Shown here: positions 25,201 through 40,200 of the stretch, piece by piece | Position numbering within the stretch: position 1 is the first letter of the stretch | Layout of the letters: every line of letters starts with the position of its first letter | From: Cordilura impudica | Taxonomy: Eukaryota > Arthropoda > Insecta > Diptera > Scathophagidae | DNA length: 64,000 nt | Direction of reading: 5' to 3' | NCBI GenBank assembly: GCA_963682025.1 | Contig: OY821517.1 | Coordinates: 49,191,162 to 49,255,161, forward strand | Made by a program: the position numbers and the translations under genes | The notes under the pieces: generated by a model | Told to the model about the DNA's origin: nothing | Seen by the model: only the letters and a program-made list of their open reading frames with translations | Database searches by the model: none

Positions 25201-28200
25201 TATGAAATGGACATAAATCGTCATAAGATCCAAATTATCATATAGATCTCAGTCAAATTGGGTTTGTTGTGTTTATTATATCCATTAATCAGTAGCCAAA
25301 AGATAATCCCTATAGGACAATTCTTACTCATTCATATGCCCCATGTAGAGCTGCTTCCCGATTTCACTTAAATCTATCAAAAACAAAAACGTTGCACAGA
25401 TTTTTCTCAAATTTGGTTTGTATATATTTTTTCCAAATATAAGTGACTTTCTCAAATATGGTCAGGATCGGTCCATTTTTTGACCAAGTTCCCATATAAG
25501 TATAGCATTCGATATGACGAATGCAGCCAAAAAAATTAATAACAATGCAACTCAAATTTGGTTTATGCTTATTTTCTATATCGAATTAGTTGGACCGAAG
25601 AGATAGGGTCTCTAAACCATGGTATAGGGTATCGTATAGTCGGTCTAGACCGACTATAATTTTCTAACTTGTTATTAGTAGTGTAGAAGGGATTTATAAG
25701 TACCAGTGATATTTTTAATATTAAATCAAACATACGAGGTCTGTTCAATAGAAAAGGTGATTTTTGATATTTCTCGGGGTACGTGCATTCGATTAGCGAT
25801 TTTTTTTTGTGTTGGCACACTTCTCTCGAACATATGTTCTTAGTTAAGTTTCTTTGTGTTGTGTTGTGTGAAATAGTGAGAGTGATGATTGTACTCTGAG
25901 TCAGAAAAATGTTTACAAGTGGTATAAGCTTTTCAAAGAAGGTCGAGAAGATGTGAATGACGATATCAAAAAACCGATGAAAATGTTGAGAAAGTGGGGA
26001 AAATTGTTATAGAGAATTGTCAAATCACTGTAAGAGAAGTTGCAGAGAATGTCGGCATATCGGTTGGCTCATGTAATACAATTTTTTCGCAATTGACCAT
26101 GAAGCGTGTGGCAACGGAGTTCCTTCCAAAATTGCTGAATTTTGAACACTGCTTGTTCGTAATTTTTTGACCGAAAAGAATACCGTAATCATGCCTCAGC
26201 TAACGTATTCATCAGATTTGGCCCCCTGCGACTTTTTCCTGTTCCCAGGAGATAAAAATGAAATCGCTGAGAGAGCTCAAGGCCATACCAAAAAGTGAAT
26301 ATCAGAAGTGCTTCGAGGATTGAAAACAATGCTGGCACATGTATATTATATCTAAGAGGGATACTTTGAAGCGGACAAAATATAAATTGATGGATAAATA
26401 AATATTTTTGAGAAAAATAAAAATCCACCTTCTCTATTAAACATACCTCGTGAATCAGTAGTTTCTGTTCCATTTTTTACATGGATATATTAATAAAAAC
26501 TATTTATTTAAAAGTGTAGCTAACGCTTTTGCTGAAGAATGAAATGTGAATCATCATCACCCTTTCGAGGTTTTACTCAGAGTTCAGAAAAAAACACACA
26601 CTGAATAAAAAACTCGTACATATATGTAAACAAACATAGCTCAGACCAACAAACACATATTTTTATTTTCATATCAATTATGTGTGTTTCTAAATTTTGT
26701 ACGGTGCCGAACACAATCATGACTGTGTTTCGTTTTAATATTTCGTTATCTACACGAACATTTTTCTATCACGTATTTTTTGTTTCGAACACACATAAAC
26801 CACACAGATTCGAGTGTAGCTTTATTTTAAGTTCGTGATCTGGTACGTGTACTGCGAAAAAAAACAGAACATGAACAATAAACAGGTTCGAGTTCAGTTA
26901 TATTTTAAGTTCGTGTTCTGGTACGTGTACTGCGAAAAAACAGAACATGAACAATAAACAGGTTCGAGTTCAGTTATATTTTAAGTTCGTGTTTGTGCAT
27001 TGACACTAATTGGTTCGCAAATTAAGGGTGGGTGATTGTGTTAATGGATGCAAAACATCCTAACATCCAGCAAGTGTTTTTTATGATGCAAAATTGTGTT
27101 TGCGTCTAAAGTTATTTGTTACAAAAAAAAATGTTTCCAAAAGATATGAAATGAAAATTACGATAAAAAAGGAATTGTAAACAATTGCAACGAAAATCCT
27201 AAAAAACGATCAATGAAATTTTTGGAAAAAAACCCATGATGAAGCCTTAACTTAAAAAATGGATTGTAAATATTATTTCTATTGACACTTGACTGTTTTA
27301 GAACAGAACATTGTGTGTTTCATGTGTGTATTTTCTGAACCTTGGTTTTACTGTACTGGCCAAATACTTTCACCCTGACTTGGAATTTTACACCCCTCCA
27401 GACAATGACCCCAAAAATGTTCCACACTGTTTTATGACCTCAGCAAAATTGGACGGTATATTTGTTAATATCGTGAGCTAATCGTTTTTTTTAACATATG
27501 TAAGTACCTCGTATGTTTCTAAAAACGATTATTCTTATGGTTGTGTTATAATCATGTCTGAAAGTGACTGTGTTTACATACATACATACATAATGAAATA
27601 TTTAAAACTCTACAAACGAAAATCATGTCACATAGCACATACTACATAAGTAAAAGATAAAAAGCAAAGCAAAAGAAAACAATTAATGACTCTTCAATAA
27701 TGATTTAAGTTTAATAAGTTTTTTGTGGATACCTTCTGATAAACAGAATATAATGATGGTAAAACATGGTAGCTCCACGTTTGTTGTGCACTCGATTGAG
27801 GAGTGCTCTTAGTTGTAGTGCTTGCTGAGGTGATGTAAGAAGTGCCATGTGTATCTGAGTTGGTATCACCTACATATGATTTTAATTTGCTATCATTGCT
27901 ATTATAAATACTATTATCCTTTTTATTTTTATTGCTATTATTATTATCATTATATTTATTATTGTAAAGATGTTTTTTGTTTTTGTTATTAAAAGTAGAT
28001 GATGCTAAAGCTGATTGCGATGACAATTGTAGTGATTTTCTATTCTTATGGTATCCTAATAGATTGTTAGTAGAGATCAGCGAAGAAGAAGCATATTGAT
28101 TGCTAAATGATTTTTGCTTTGACTGCCACAGACACGCACACAAAAATAAGAAAGAAAGTGTATGGGTATGATCAGATAAGAGTACGATTTGAAATAAAAA

Positions 28201-31200
28201 CATAAACAAAAAACAAAAACATACACATCAAAATGATTTATATATATTTGATATATTAATATTGAATATATATTTAATATATTAATTAGATGGCGAGGTA
28301 TCGACCACATGAAGATATGGACGATATGCCATATTTTAGCATGAAGACCTCGATATAAATATTCGTAAAGAGAAAATTTAAGTTAGAAACAAATGATTAC
28401 GTTTGAGTAAGAAAATCAAAATAGAAATATTTAACACAAACACAATTTGGAAAATTTAAAAGAAGAAAAGAAAAGAAAATTATTTAATGCATATACCACA
28501 ACAAAAACAATTAAAACATTATGTGAATAATATTGAAATGAATAAAAAAATTTGTTTTAATGAAACACAAAAGTTATTCAAAAAATTTGTTAAGGCAAGT
28601 CATTGCTTACCTTGCTATTGTAGGTATAATAATTAAATGTCTTTAAATATGTTCCTAATGATAAAATATTACATTGTGGACACAAATCTGTTGTGCGACC
28701 TTGCATCATTTCCAACAGATATAAAAAATCCTCCGCCACATAATGATCTTCTTCCAGGAATAATACTAAACCTGCAAAATAAAAACGAAATAATTAAACA
28801 TGCAAATTTTGTAATATTTTTTATCTATAAAAGAATTTGCTGTTTATTTAATGTGTGGCTGTGTATGTGGAAATCAGTTTGCATTAAACTAGCAAATATG
28901 CAAACCAACATTTATCAACGGCATACTGTGATGAGTTAAAAGAACTGCGTAGAATATAAGTATGCCTATAATTTTCTGTTGAATAATTTATATGGACAGT
29001 GATACTAAACGCGCCAAAAAAGCGCTACATTTTAATTGTCTTCCTTTTTCTTATAAATAAAATAATTGGCGCTACGAACTTAGGCCCCAATGACTAAATG
29101 TCCAAAAAAAATGAACAAATGCCCCAAAAAATTGAGTCGCAAGTTCGCGATGAACAAAATCCCCAAAATCTTAAAAAAGCCCCAAAAAATGAACAAATGC
29201 CCCAATTAAAAAAAAAAAAACAAATAAAAAAATGAACATTCCGCGCAAAATTTTTCACATATTTTTATTTAATGGTTTTTTTTGTGACCGATGTTTTGTT
29301 CAACCGTTTTATCCCGATTTTGACCAAACGCATATTATTTGAAAGGTATTTCTTTTTAGCCGTTTTGCAGATTTACAGATTTTTAAGTTTTTTTCCTTTA
29401 TTTTGAATAAATTGCATTTAAAGTTGCTACTAATACATACATAAAATTATACATATCGTCATATGAAATCCAAAAAGCCCTAAGTTACAAAATAAATCAA
29501 AATCGATTTTTTGATTGATTATGATGAACCATATCAAAATACATGTTCCTGCAAACACTCTTACGACTAAAATCGACGATTTTATTAATAAAATTCTCAA
29601 AGCCCTAAGTGCAAGCGCAAAAAAATCACAAACCAAAAAGGTAACTTACGCCTTAAGAAGAAAAATAAATAACAAACACAAGAGAAGAAATGCATTTTTT
29701 TGTTTTTTTTTATAAGCCGTTATTTTTCTTTTCATGTATTTCTAATAATCTAAAGGCCAGTGGCCACCATCAAAAACACGACACTCTCACATAATAAAGG
29801 GTCCGCCATCCAACGTTTTTTTTTTTCAACTAGTGCTTATTTCATGAATGGTAACACTTAGCTCTTGTCTGATTTGGCAGATAATTAGTTTTATCCTTCC
29901 GCTGAACGAATATGGTTGTGTATACGCTTGAACAACGCTGGGAAATATTGCGACATTACTTTGAAAATCATGGTAATGTTGCAGAATGTGTGCGAAAATT
30001 GCGAACGGATTTTGTTATCTTGTGAAAAAAGTGAAAGAAACTGGCATCCTCATCGATAAACCAAAGCGTGAAAAGCCAAAAACAGTACGTACACCCGAGA
30101 ATATTGCTGCTGTGGCAGAAAGTGTGCGTGAAGCGCCCTCAACATCAATTCACCGTCGTTCTCAAGAATTGAACATTTCGGAGTCATCATTGAGACGAAT
30201 TTTGCATAAAGACCTTGGTATGAGCCATACAAAGTCCAATTGGTTCAGGAGTTGAAGCCAACTGACCATCCAATGCGTTTTCGCTTCGTTAAGTGGCCCT
30301 GCGATCGATTTACAGAAGATGCCGATTTTGCCAAAAAAAATCATCTTTTCAGATGAAGCTCATTTTGATCTTGGCGGGTATGTAAGCAAGGAAAATTGTC
30401 GCATTTGGGGCACAGAAAACCCGCACGAATACATTGAAAAGCCGATACACCCAAAACGAGTAACTGTTTGGTGCGGATTTAGGTCCAGAGGCATAATTGG
30501 GCCATTTTTCTTCGAAAATGAGCAAGGAGTGGCCGTTACAGTCAATGGCGATCGTTATTGGGCCATGTTGAACGAATTTTTGTTCACAAAAATTGAAGAG
30601 GAGGATATTGGCAACATTTGGTTTCAACAGGACGGCGCTACGTGCCACACAGCCGAAGCTACACTCGATGTTTTGCGCCCTGTTTTTGAAGATCGCATTA
30701 TCAGCCGCAGAGCTGATTTCGTTTGGCCACCTCGGAGCTGCGATTTGACACCGTTGGACTATTATTTGTGGGGTGCCCTCAAAGATAAGTGTTACGCCAA
30801 CAAGCCAGAGACAATTGACGCTTTAAAGGACAATATTCGTGAAGCCATTGCTGAAATACAGCTGCACACAATCGATAATGTGCTTAAAAATTGGACCGAT
30901 CATGTGGGCTACTGCATGGCCAGCCGAGGCAGCCATTTGAATGAAATTATTTTCCATTATTAACCGGAAGGATTGTACTTTCAAATAAAAAAAGAAATTT
31001 GAGATAATATTCAGTAGTTTTTTTTTATAGCATTTTCAAAAAAAAACAAGTTATTTGGCGGACCCTTTATGTGTGAGTGTCCAACAGTACATACTATGCA
31101 CTGTTGGATGATTTTATTTTATATCTGGCATGAATCGGAAGGGAATCTTGTAGCGTCTACTTTCAACACATGTATCATAAAACACTTAAAAAATTGTTTA

Positions 31201-34200
31201 CTTCAGTCACCAGATATTCACAATATTATAATATATTCTGATGGCTGTTTTTATCAAAATCGCAATGTGTATTGTCAAACGCATTGATATCCTTATGTAT
31301 TGAAAAATCCATAACAATAGAGCATAAATATTTAATAGTTGGACACACCCAAATGGAATGTGATTCAACACATTCACTTATCCAAAGAAAAATTAATAAT
31401 AAAAAAATTAATCTTCCATCTGAATTCGTTAAATATGTTAAGGAATCTCGAAAGTCTCCATTTCCACTCAACACCCATCACCTTACTCATACGTTTTTTT
31501 GGATTATGATTCTCTTCCTAAGCTTTACTCTTCTATTCGTCCAGGTAAAATTGTTATAATAAATATGACTTGCCAATACAATAAAAATATTATACAGGAA
31601 AAAAAAGCTGGAGATCCCACCGTCTACAGGATTCGAGCATTGGGATATGATTCATCTGGAACGATTTATTTTAAAACAAAGATTAAAGAGGAATATGCAA
31701 TTCTTCCACAGCGAAGTGCAAAAAATAGTATTGACAGCGAACCTGCTCCATTACATACTTACAGATTAAATATTTCAAAAAAAAGTGGGAACATCTTAAG
31801 GATCTTAAATCCTTTATACCAGAAGATTGCCATGCTTTTTATACTAATTTATCCTATGAAAATTAGCAAAAAAAAAACATTGTATAATATTCTTTTTTTG
31901 GTGTGAATTTTCTTTTATTTAAAATTATGTTTTTTTTTTTTGTCAATTCCTGTTGTTTTTTATTTTGAAATATAATAGTTAAAAATAATAAGACATTTTA
32001 TATTTATTCCATTTAATTTAGGAAATAAGAAAACATTTGCTAAAAATTAACGAAACCATTTTTTTATTTGACTTACGCTCTTTTGGATTTCAGAAAAACT
32101 AATACTCAAAGCCCTAAGTTTCATAACTCTGTAAATAATAGAAAAATTTAAATTTTTTTTTTAAATACTAATTCGATAATAAAAAATAAGTTTAGCCTGA
32201 AAAAATGTTGAACAAATTTTGTTTATTTTTCATTTAATAAAGTTTTTTGCTTCTCCTGTAAAATTTTGTGAATGTAACTTAGGGCTTTTTGAATTTCATA
32301 TGACGATATGCTATGTGTGTTTTATTAAATTTGTTAATGTGTTTGTTAATGAGTTTGTTATCTTCATTCACAATAATAATAAACCATAGAAGTGTTGGTT
32401 TGTGAATTGGCTAAGTTGACAAATAAAGCTGCCTAGAAATTGCACTCGAATTTCGAGCGCTGGAATCTGCTAGTATTATATAATGTGTTCTATGTTTTTC
32501 AAAAATTAAGTTATTTAAAGTAAACTATGATATTGTTTTGCATAATGCAAATTAACAGCTCGCAAAATAAAAAATTCTACTTTAAATGAGTTAGGGATTT
32601 TTATTTCAAAAAAGCGAGGGATTTTTTTAAGTGACTATAAATCCGTTATTTGCACACAGTATTTTTTAAGGGAGGTGTTTTTGAGAGTCTACCAGAATAT
32701 GTCAAATACTAGATTTCGAAAAAAATCTAGTTACGTCTTTTCTGTATTAAGCTAACGACATAAATATACTATTTTTTATAAAAAAAAAAACAATGATTTT
32801 AATAAGCACCGATGAAAAAAATTCATCTCTTAGTAGGTAGCCAAAATGCGCTTTATACTCATTTACAAGAACTGGGGTTATCGAAACGAAATTACTATAA
32901 AATACTACGAATAATTTTACTCTGTCACAGTTAACGAATTATCGCCCCCTGGTTAAGAGTAGAAGTGAAACGAGGTCTGACGTTTTTCCATTTTCTTTAA
33001 ATAATAAACAAAAATATGGAATTTCGGTTGATTTTACTCGACATCGAATGCGGCGATTAGCCCCCCTGTTTTTTAAATACGCTCACAAAAATATGGAATT
33101 TCGATTGATTTTACTCGATATCGAATGTGGCGATTAGCCCCCTGTTTTTTAAATACGCTCGTACATTCCTATTATCTGTAAAATTCTGCATATCACTACA
33201 TAAATTTTCAGTCAGTTCTCCTTATTTATCTATTCTATAATTTTGTTCTCTAGAAACATTATTTTCTTTCTGTACAAACCTGTATGATATCTTGTAACTT
33301 CCAATTGATCAAATACTCGGTTAGCTTTCCACCACCAATGGTGTTTGGTTTGTGTAAATTTAGCCTCTCTATAGTGTCCATAGAGATCGGGATATAATGC
33401 ATTATTGCATTTACGTATTATGGCTCTGAAAATAAAAATTTTAAACGGTATTAAATCGAAAAGAACAAGCGATGTTTGAAAAACAAGTAAGAAACTTATA
33501 GTCGGTTTAGACCAACTATACGATACCCTATACCACGAGTTTCGAAGAAGAATCATAGGTCCAATTTTGCTGAGATCAGAATTGCAATAAATCAACTTTG
33601 AGTGCCATTGTTATTAAGATGTGCCCTGCAAAAGTTTGATATCGGATTCTATATTTCCATGGGGACCAGGTCAAAAAATGGATTGATCATAATTATATTT
33701 ATTAAAATAACTTATTTTAATCAAAACCATATGCAAACCCAATTTAACAAAAAGATCTATGCAATATTTTTTTTTTTTTTTTTTTTATAGACTTAAATGA
33801 ATATCAGGAAGCAGATTTTTTATGGGAACTATGACTATAAATGATCCTATAGCGGTTATTTTCGGACTACTGACTTATGTGTGTAATAAACACATATGTA
33901 CATACAAACCAATTTCGGCCGATAATGTATTGAAGCGAGGTTATTGTATGGAGGCTAGGTCTCAACATGGACTAATTTTTACCGATTTCAATAGCGATCG
34001 AAAGCTTATAACCAAATTATATCAAAATATACATATATATTAAGGTGGCCCTTCATTATATGGAAAAAAAAGTGTTGAAACTCTCGGTCGCACCCCCCAG
34101 AAATATGCGAATGGCAAAAAAAACTAAGAAATACAAAGTTTTGGGCCAATCAAAAAACATTTAGAGGTGGCTCAACGCGATTGAAAATTTCAAGTGTGTT

Positions 34201-37200
34201 TTATATGGGGAAAATATGACTTTCTTTTTAGATTTTACGAAAATTTCGTTCTATAGTTTAATTTTTTAGACAAATTGTTATATGATTCGGGATCAGTATT
34301 AAATTATCTTTCCAAAAAGCTATAAAACTTCAAAATCTAATAAAAACTCGCCTAGAAATAGCAAATGCCCCAGACCACTTTTGTGCCAAAAAAAAAACTA
34401 GGTCAAGAAATTTGATGGCATTTTTTCAACTTTAAGAAATTATTTAAAGCCAACATTTTGTTTTAGTTGTAAGTGCTCAGATATGAAGCATTGTTTTATT
34501 ACCACCTTGTTAACCTATTAAGTATTGAGACCGAAAATGGAAAATTTTTTTGATAAAATTTTGAAAACTACTTTTTAAAGTTTTGAAAAATTTTCTTAAA
34601 CAAAATGTAAAAAAATTGATCTAGCTCTTTAAGGTCTTGTTAAATGCATGTTAGAGATTAACTGTGTGAATTTTTAAGTAAATCCCTATGCCAGAATTGT
34701 TTTGGCAAGGATTTTACTTTTGCGGTTTTCGGGAAAAATTGGATTTTTGTAAAATATTTTGAAAATGTACTCTTTCTAAATAATTTGTATCAAAAATTCA
34801 TCACTATTCTAATTTTAAATGTTATATTGTATCTTAATAGCCTAGGGTTTCGGAAAAAAATAATATGACCCCATTAACCCTTTTGGAATTGAGGTCACAT
34901 ATGACCCCAAGCTAATAAAAGACAATTTATTCAAAAAATTCAAATATTTTGTAAGTGCTATTGCATTTTTAGATGCGACGCTTAAAATATAATAACCAAA
35001 TATGTAGAACTTCCATTCCTAAAATTTGAGATAAATCCGAGAACGTTAACCCATTATTTTAAGATATCTTTAAATAAAAATGACCGAAAACGAGTTTTTC
35101 TATTAAACTCGATGAAACCACTGTTGCTTTTGCAACATGAAAATAAAAGACTTTTTAAGAGCACTCGATTTAAATTTTTTAAATTCAATTGTTTAATTTT
35201 ATTCAATTTAATATTTTCAAGAGCTTTAAAATTTAATGTCTTTTTATCGCGATGTCTGCCGTAAGCCAAAAATTGAACTCACTCCTCCTTGTGATTTGCC
35301 ATATGTATATATGTACGCAAAATTATAAGTTCATATGTATGTACATATGTACGTATTTAAAATAGAAAATATTAACATCTTTGGCCTACGTGACAAATCA
35401 ACTTTAAAATATTTGCATTTAAAAGAGAGTATACGGTACAAAATATACAAGGTATGACATCAAATGTTGACTTGTTTAACCCTTTGTTAACGGCGGTAAC
35501 AACCACTATTTAGAATTTAAGAAAAATAATTCGGTTAATTTCTATTTATTTAACCCTTCAGTGCTCCTGGTATCAAAACAATCCATTGTGATATATCTTT
35601 GGTGCAATTATCTGCTAATTGCTCGCGAATATAAATTAAAACAACTTTTTGTTATAAAATTATTTTATGTATAAAAACTATCTATATTTTTCTAAATAAA
35701 ATAAGAAGACCCACAAATGACCCAAGTATAATAAAAGACATTTTATTCAAAAGAATATGAAATATAAAATTAATATAATTATATAAAATTAAAGAAAAGC
35801 AATACTTATTGCAAGTCGTAAGTGATTACAGAAAACAATTTGAATCGCACTCTAAATCATCCTTAAATACACCAAAATAAATAGAATTAATTTTATATTT
35901 CATATTCTTTTGAATAAATTGTCTTTTATTAGCTTTGGGTCATTTGTGGATCTGCTTATTATATTTAAAAAATATAGATAGTTTTTATACATAAAATAAT
36001 TTTATAACAAAATTGGTTAAAAGCTGTTTTAATTTATATTCGCGAGCAATAAGCGGAGAATTGCACCAAAGATATATTACAATGGATTATTTTGATCCCA
36101 GGAGCACTAAATACAAATTAATCGAATTATTTTTCTTAAATTCTAAATAGTGATTTCATCGAGTTTAATAGAAAAACTCGTTTTCGGTAATTTTTATTTA
36201 ATAATATCTTAAAATCCAAAGCTGGTCTTGGAAAATAATGGGTTAACGCTCTCGGATTTATCACAAATTTTAGGAACTGAAGTCCTACACCTTTAGTTAT
36301 TATATTTTAAGCGTCGCATCTAAAAATTCAGTAGCACTTACAAAATATTTGAATTTTTTGAATAAGTTGTTTTTTTATTAGCTTGGGGTCATATGTGACC
36401 CCAATTCCAAAAGGGTTAATGGGGTCATAATATTTTTTCCGAAACCCTGGGCTATTAAGATTAAATATAACATTTAAAAGTAGAAAAGTGATGAATTTTT
36501 GATACAAAGTATTTAGAAAGAGTACATATACAGAATATTTTACAAAAATTCCATTTTTCTCGAAATCCGCAAAAATAAAATCATTGTGAAAAAAATTCTG
36601 GCATAGGGATTTACCTAAAAACTCACAGAGTTAATCTCTAACATCCACTTAACAAGACCTTGAAGAGCTAGATCTATTTTTTAAAATTTTGTTTAAGAAA
36701 ATTTTTCAAAGCTTTAAAAAGTTTTCAGAATTTTATCAAAAAAAATTTCCATTTTCGGTTTCAATGCTTAATAGGTCAACAAGGCTGTAATAAAACAATA
36801 CCTCATATCTGAGTACTTACAGGTATAGAGACTAAAATGAAATGTTGGCTTTAATTAATTTCTTAAAGTTGAAAAAATGCCATCAAATTTCTTGATCTAG
36901 TTTTTTTTGGCACAAAAGAGGTCTGGGGCATTTGCTATTTCTTGGCGAGTTTTTATTCGATTTTGAAGTTTTATAGCTTTCTGAAAAGGTAATTTAATAC
37001 AGATCTCGAATTATATAACAATTTGTCGAAAAAATTAAACTGTAGAATGAAATTTTCGTAAAATCTCTATATAAACACACTTGAAATTTTCAATCGCGTT
37101 GAGCCACCTCTAAATGTTTTTTGATTGGCCTAAAACTTTGTATTTCGCAGTTTTTTTTTGCTATTCGCATATTCCTAGTGGGTGCGACCGAGAGTTTGAA

Positions 37201-40200
37201 CACTTATTTTATTAAGGGCCAGCGTAATATATATATTTGCGACCTGTAGTTTGAAAACAAGGTGGACATGAACACACAGACAGACGGATTAGCGAAGGTA
37301 ACAAAATCGACTCAGAAAGTTATTCCGAGGCGATCGGTATGATCTGTAATGAGAGGTGGGTCTCGGTGAAATATTTTTGGTAGTTACAAACATCAGCACA
37401 AACATATTATACATGTTGGTATAGGATATAAATAAAGAAAAAACAAGTAAGAAAATTATAGTCGGTTTAGACCGACTACACGATACCCTATACCATGCGT
37501 TTAGAGACCCTATCTCTCAGGCCCAACTAACTGGATATAGAAAATAAGCATAAACCAAATTTGAGTGGGATTTTTATTAATTTTTTCGGCTGCAGATATG
37601 AAAAAGTTCATATCGGATGCTATATCTATATGGGGACTAGGCCCAAAAATGGACCGATCCTGACCATGTTTGGTAAAGTCTCTTGTATTTTGCAAAAATA
37701 TATACTAACAAAATTTGAGAAGAATCAGTGCAATATTTTTGTTTTTTGATAGATTTAAGTGAAGATCGGGAAGCAGCTCTATATGGGGCCTATGACTAAG
37801 AGTTGTCCAATACGGATAATTTTTGGACTACTGATTAATGGATGTAATATATACATACAAACCCAATTTGACTAAGATTTATATGATAATTTGGATCTTA
37901 TGGCAATATATGTTGATTTCATAGGGGTCATTTGTATGGGGGCTAGGTCTGAACATGGAACGATTCTCACCAATTTCAATAGCGTTCATCCCATGACCGA
38001 TAAAAGATTAAATACCAAATTTCATCAAAATATATTCATATTTGCGACGTGCAGTTTGATTACAAGTTTTACATGGACACACAGACGGACGGACGGACGG
38101 ATATCGTTAAATCGAATCAGATAGTGATTCTGATTCGATCGGTTTAATTAAAGATGGGTGTAGGTCAAATAAATATGTTGTTACAAACAGCAGCACAAAG
38201 TCATTATACCCATACCACGTAGTGGTATAGGGTATAATAATGAAAAAAGGCTTAATTGCACTCAAGCTTCCGTAATTGAAATTGATGAATCGATTAATCG
38301 GTAAATACATTATATCTTTTTATAACCTGATTAATTGATTAATCGATTAATAAAACAAAGTAATGTATAAATGTTGCCATACTCCTAGCACCACTACTTT
38401 GAATTGATTAGTCATTGAATAAAACATTTCGATTAACAAAAAACCGGAGTATTAATATACTTTGAAAATCTCTAAGGTTAATGCAGGGGAGAGAGTGATA
38501 TTGGGTAGAGCAGATAAATCTACTTTAGGCTATAAGAGTTGATATCGTAAGTTTATTTTTGTCTACAATAAAATAGAGAAATCTACGAAATTCGAATCTC
38601 AGGTATATGAGATATAATGAGATTTAAAAATAATCATTAAATAAACTAGTAGTGGTATATTTTCTATCCCTAGCAATTATCACTTTTGTATATACACTAG
38701 GGGACAGCAGTTTGTATGAATTTTGAGGTGTGCGGATCGGATTATTGTGACACTGGATCTAAAACTTTAGTGTACAAAATTTGAGCCAAATGGGACAATG
38801 CTTTCTGGACGCGCATTGAGTTCAAAGTTCAAATATGCTTTTATATGTAAAAATTCTTTAAAAAAAACATTTTTCGCAAAAATTTTAATATTAATAATTG
38901 CGTTTCAACTAAATTGATTAATAAACCATAATCTCGAGTAACTTATCTTTATAATAAAATAACAAAACCTATTATCGGTTGAAAAACAGCCAAGTTATAT
39001 CGAGTTCCCCAGGCAATAAATTCGCCGGAAACCACTTGATTAGAAAATCGAGCTCACATTTTTAAAGACATTGAAATAATTTACAACAACAACATTTTTG
39101 CATTCTCCTAATCCCAGAATGATGTTATGTAAAGTATTTGGCATCTCGTCTATTGTTATGTCGTTCTAAATTAATGTCAAAACTTTTTAAAAATCTCCAA
39201 TTTTACTTTTTAAAAAATTTTGTTCAAGAAATTTACCGAAATCAACGATTGGACCTTAAGGTCTTAATAACAAAATATATGTGATTAAAAATGACAAATA
39301 TTGTAGGTATCCTGTTATTAATTTGGCGAGGTCAGCGTTTTTATTTCAGCGGCTTTGAAGAAAAATGGGATTTTTCATACTTTTTCAACTTTTTTGGTGT
39401 TCTCATATTTCAAATATCTTTTGTGAAAATATTATACTACTTGATATAAGTTCTCAATTTGGTAAATTAAAGTTAATTTGAAACACTAAAAACTGTCCCT
39501 ATTTAAGGTCAAAGGTCAAATTTAAGGAGATTTACATTTTTTTAAATCAAAATATCGAAATAATCTATATTTGTGGATAAAACTTGTTGATAATATTTTA
39601 ATAATTCTAAAGTATAATATTCTGGACTTATTTTCCGAAATTAACCCGTGGGGTACTCTTGATGTTAAATTGACTCTTTAAGAAAATCTATAAATATTTT
39701 CTTCAACAGAATTTTTTTTTAAATAAAACAAATTTAATGTATTCATAAAATTCCTCAAATTTATTCGTTATTTTATAAAAATATTTAAATTAATTAGTTT
39801 TTATATTTAATACAGTATAACAAATTTATATATCGAGGGTTTATATTCAAAAAGTGCTATCTGCATTAATAATTATTTTAAAGAGAGAAAACCAATTTAT
39901 TAAAAAGATCTGAAAGTATTTGTCGATCGATTTGCTACAATATCTATTAAGAAATAGTCGTACTAATCATGTATGATATCAAAATTAATATTTATTATAT
40001 TTGACAGTTATATCAGAGAACAGTTTGAAATCAAAAATTAATATTGATGTCAAATGTAGATAGCACTTTTTTGAATATACATATACCTTTATATACATAA
40101 TAACTAGCAGATTCCAGCACTCGAAATTCGAGCGCAAGTTGTAGGAAATTTTATTTTTTCATTAAATAAAGACCCTAAAGGTATGCTTCACAATTCAACT

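Larger units (their letters stand above)
29457..32305 (+). mobile_element. Unclassified 2.85-kb DNA transposon, 4-bp ATAT target
   Basis: Inverted ends begin CGTCATATGAAATCC and mirror over about 32 bp (AAAAAGCCCTAAGTTAC inside), flanked by ATAT (29453-29456 and 32306-32309). Uninterrupted Helitron copies show the plain target ACATATGC. The inside carries transposase-like fragments (31069-31906) and a DD41D mariner (29797-31067). I do not recognise the superfamily. Confidence 0.8.
29276..32473 (+). mobile_element. Helitron-like element, copy 4, split by a 2.85-kb transposon
   Basis: Helitron sequence (TTGTGACCGATGTTTTGTTC..) stops at 29456 and resumes at 32306 (ATATGCTATGTGTG..), ending with the CTCGAATTTCGAG palindrome and CTGCTAG. 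The 5' terminal bases are missing. It lies in Mgat2 intron 6. Confidence 0.82.

Noticed and set aside
27694..28310. Minus-strand frame of 171 codons as an independent single-exon gene
   Set aside because: Splice sites at 28122 and 27733 with phase 0 on both sides make it a better exon candidate. The parts outside those sites look intronic (hydrophobic or AT-driven codons).
33602..34043. Similar open frames in several places (for example 23363-23551, 33602-33790, 37561-37749) reading YMGTRPKNGPI
   Set aside because: All lie in mini-me-like repeats, and their resemblance comes from shared DNA. Length and start differ and there is no domain, so I do not call a protein.
35054..35269. Minus-strand frame of 71 codons in FB1
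   Set aside because: It spans the arm and the unpaired insert, has no motif, and is not matched in FB3.
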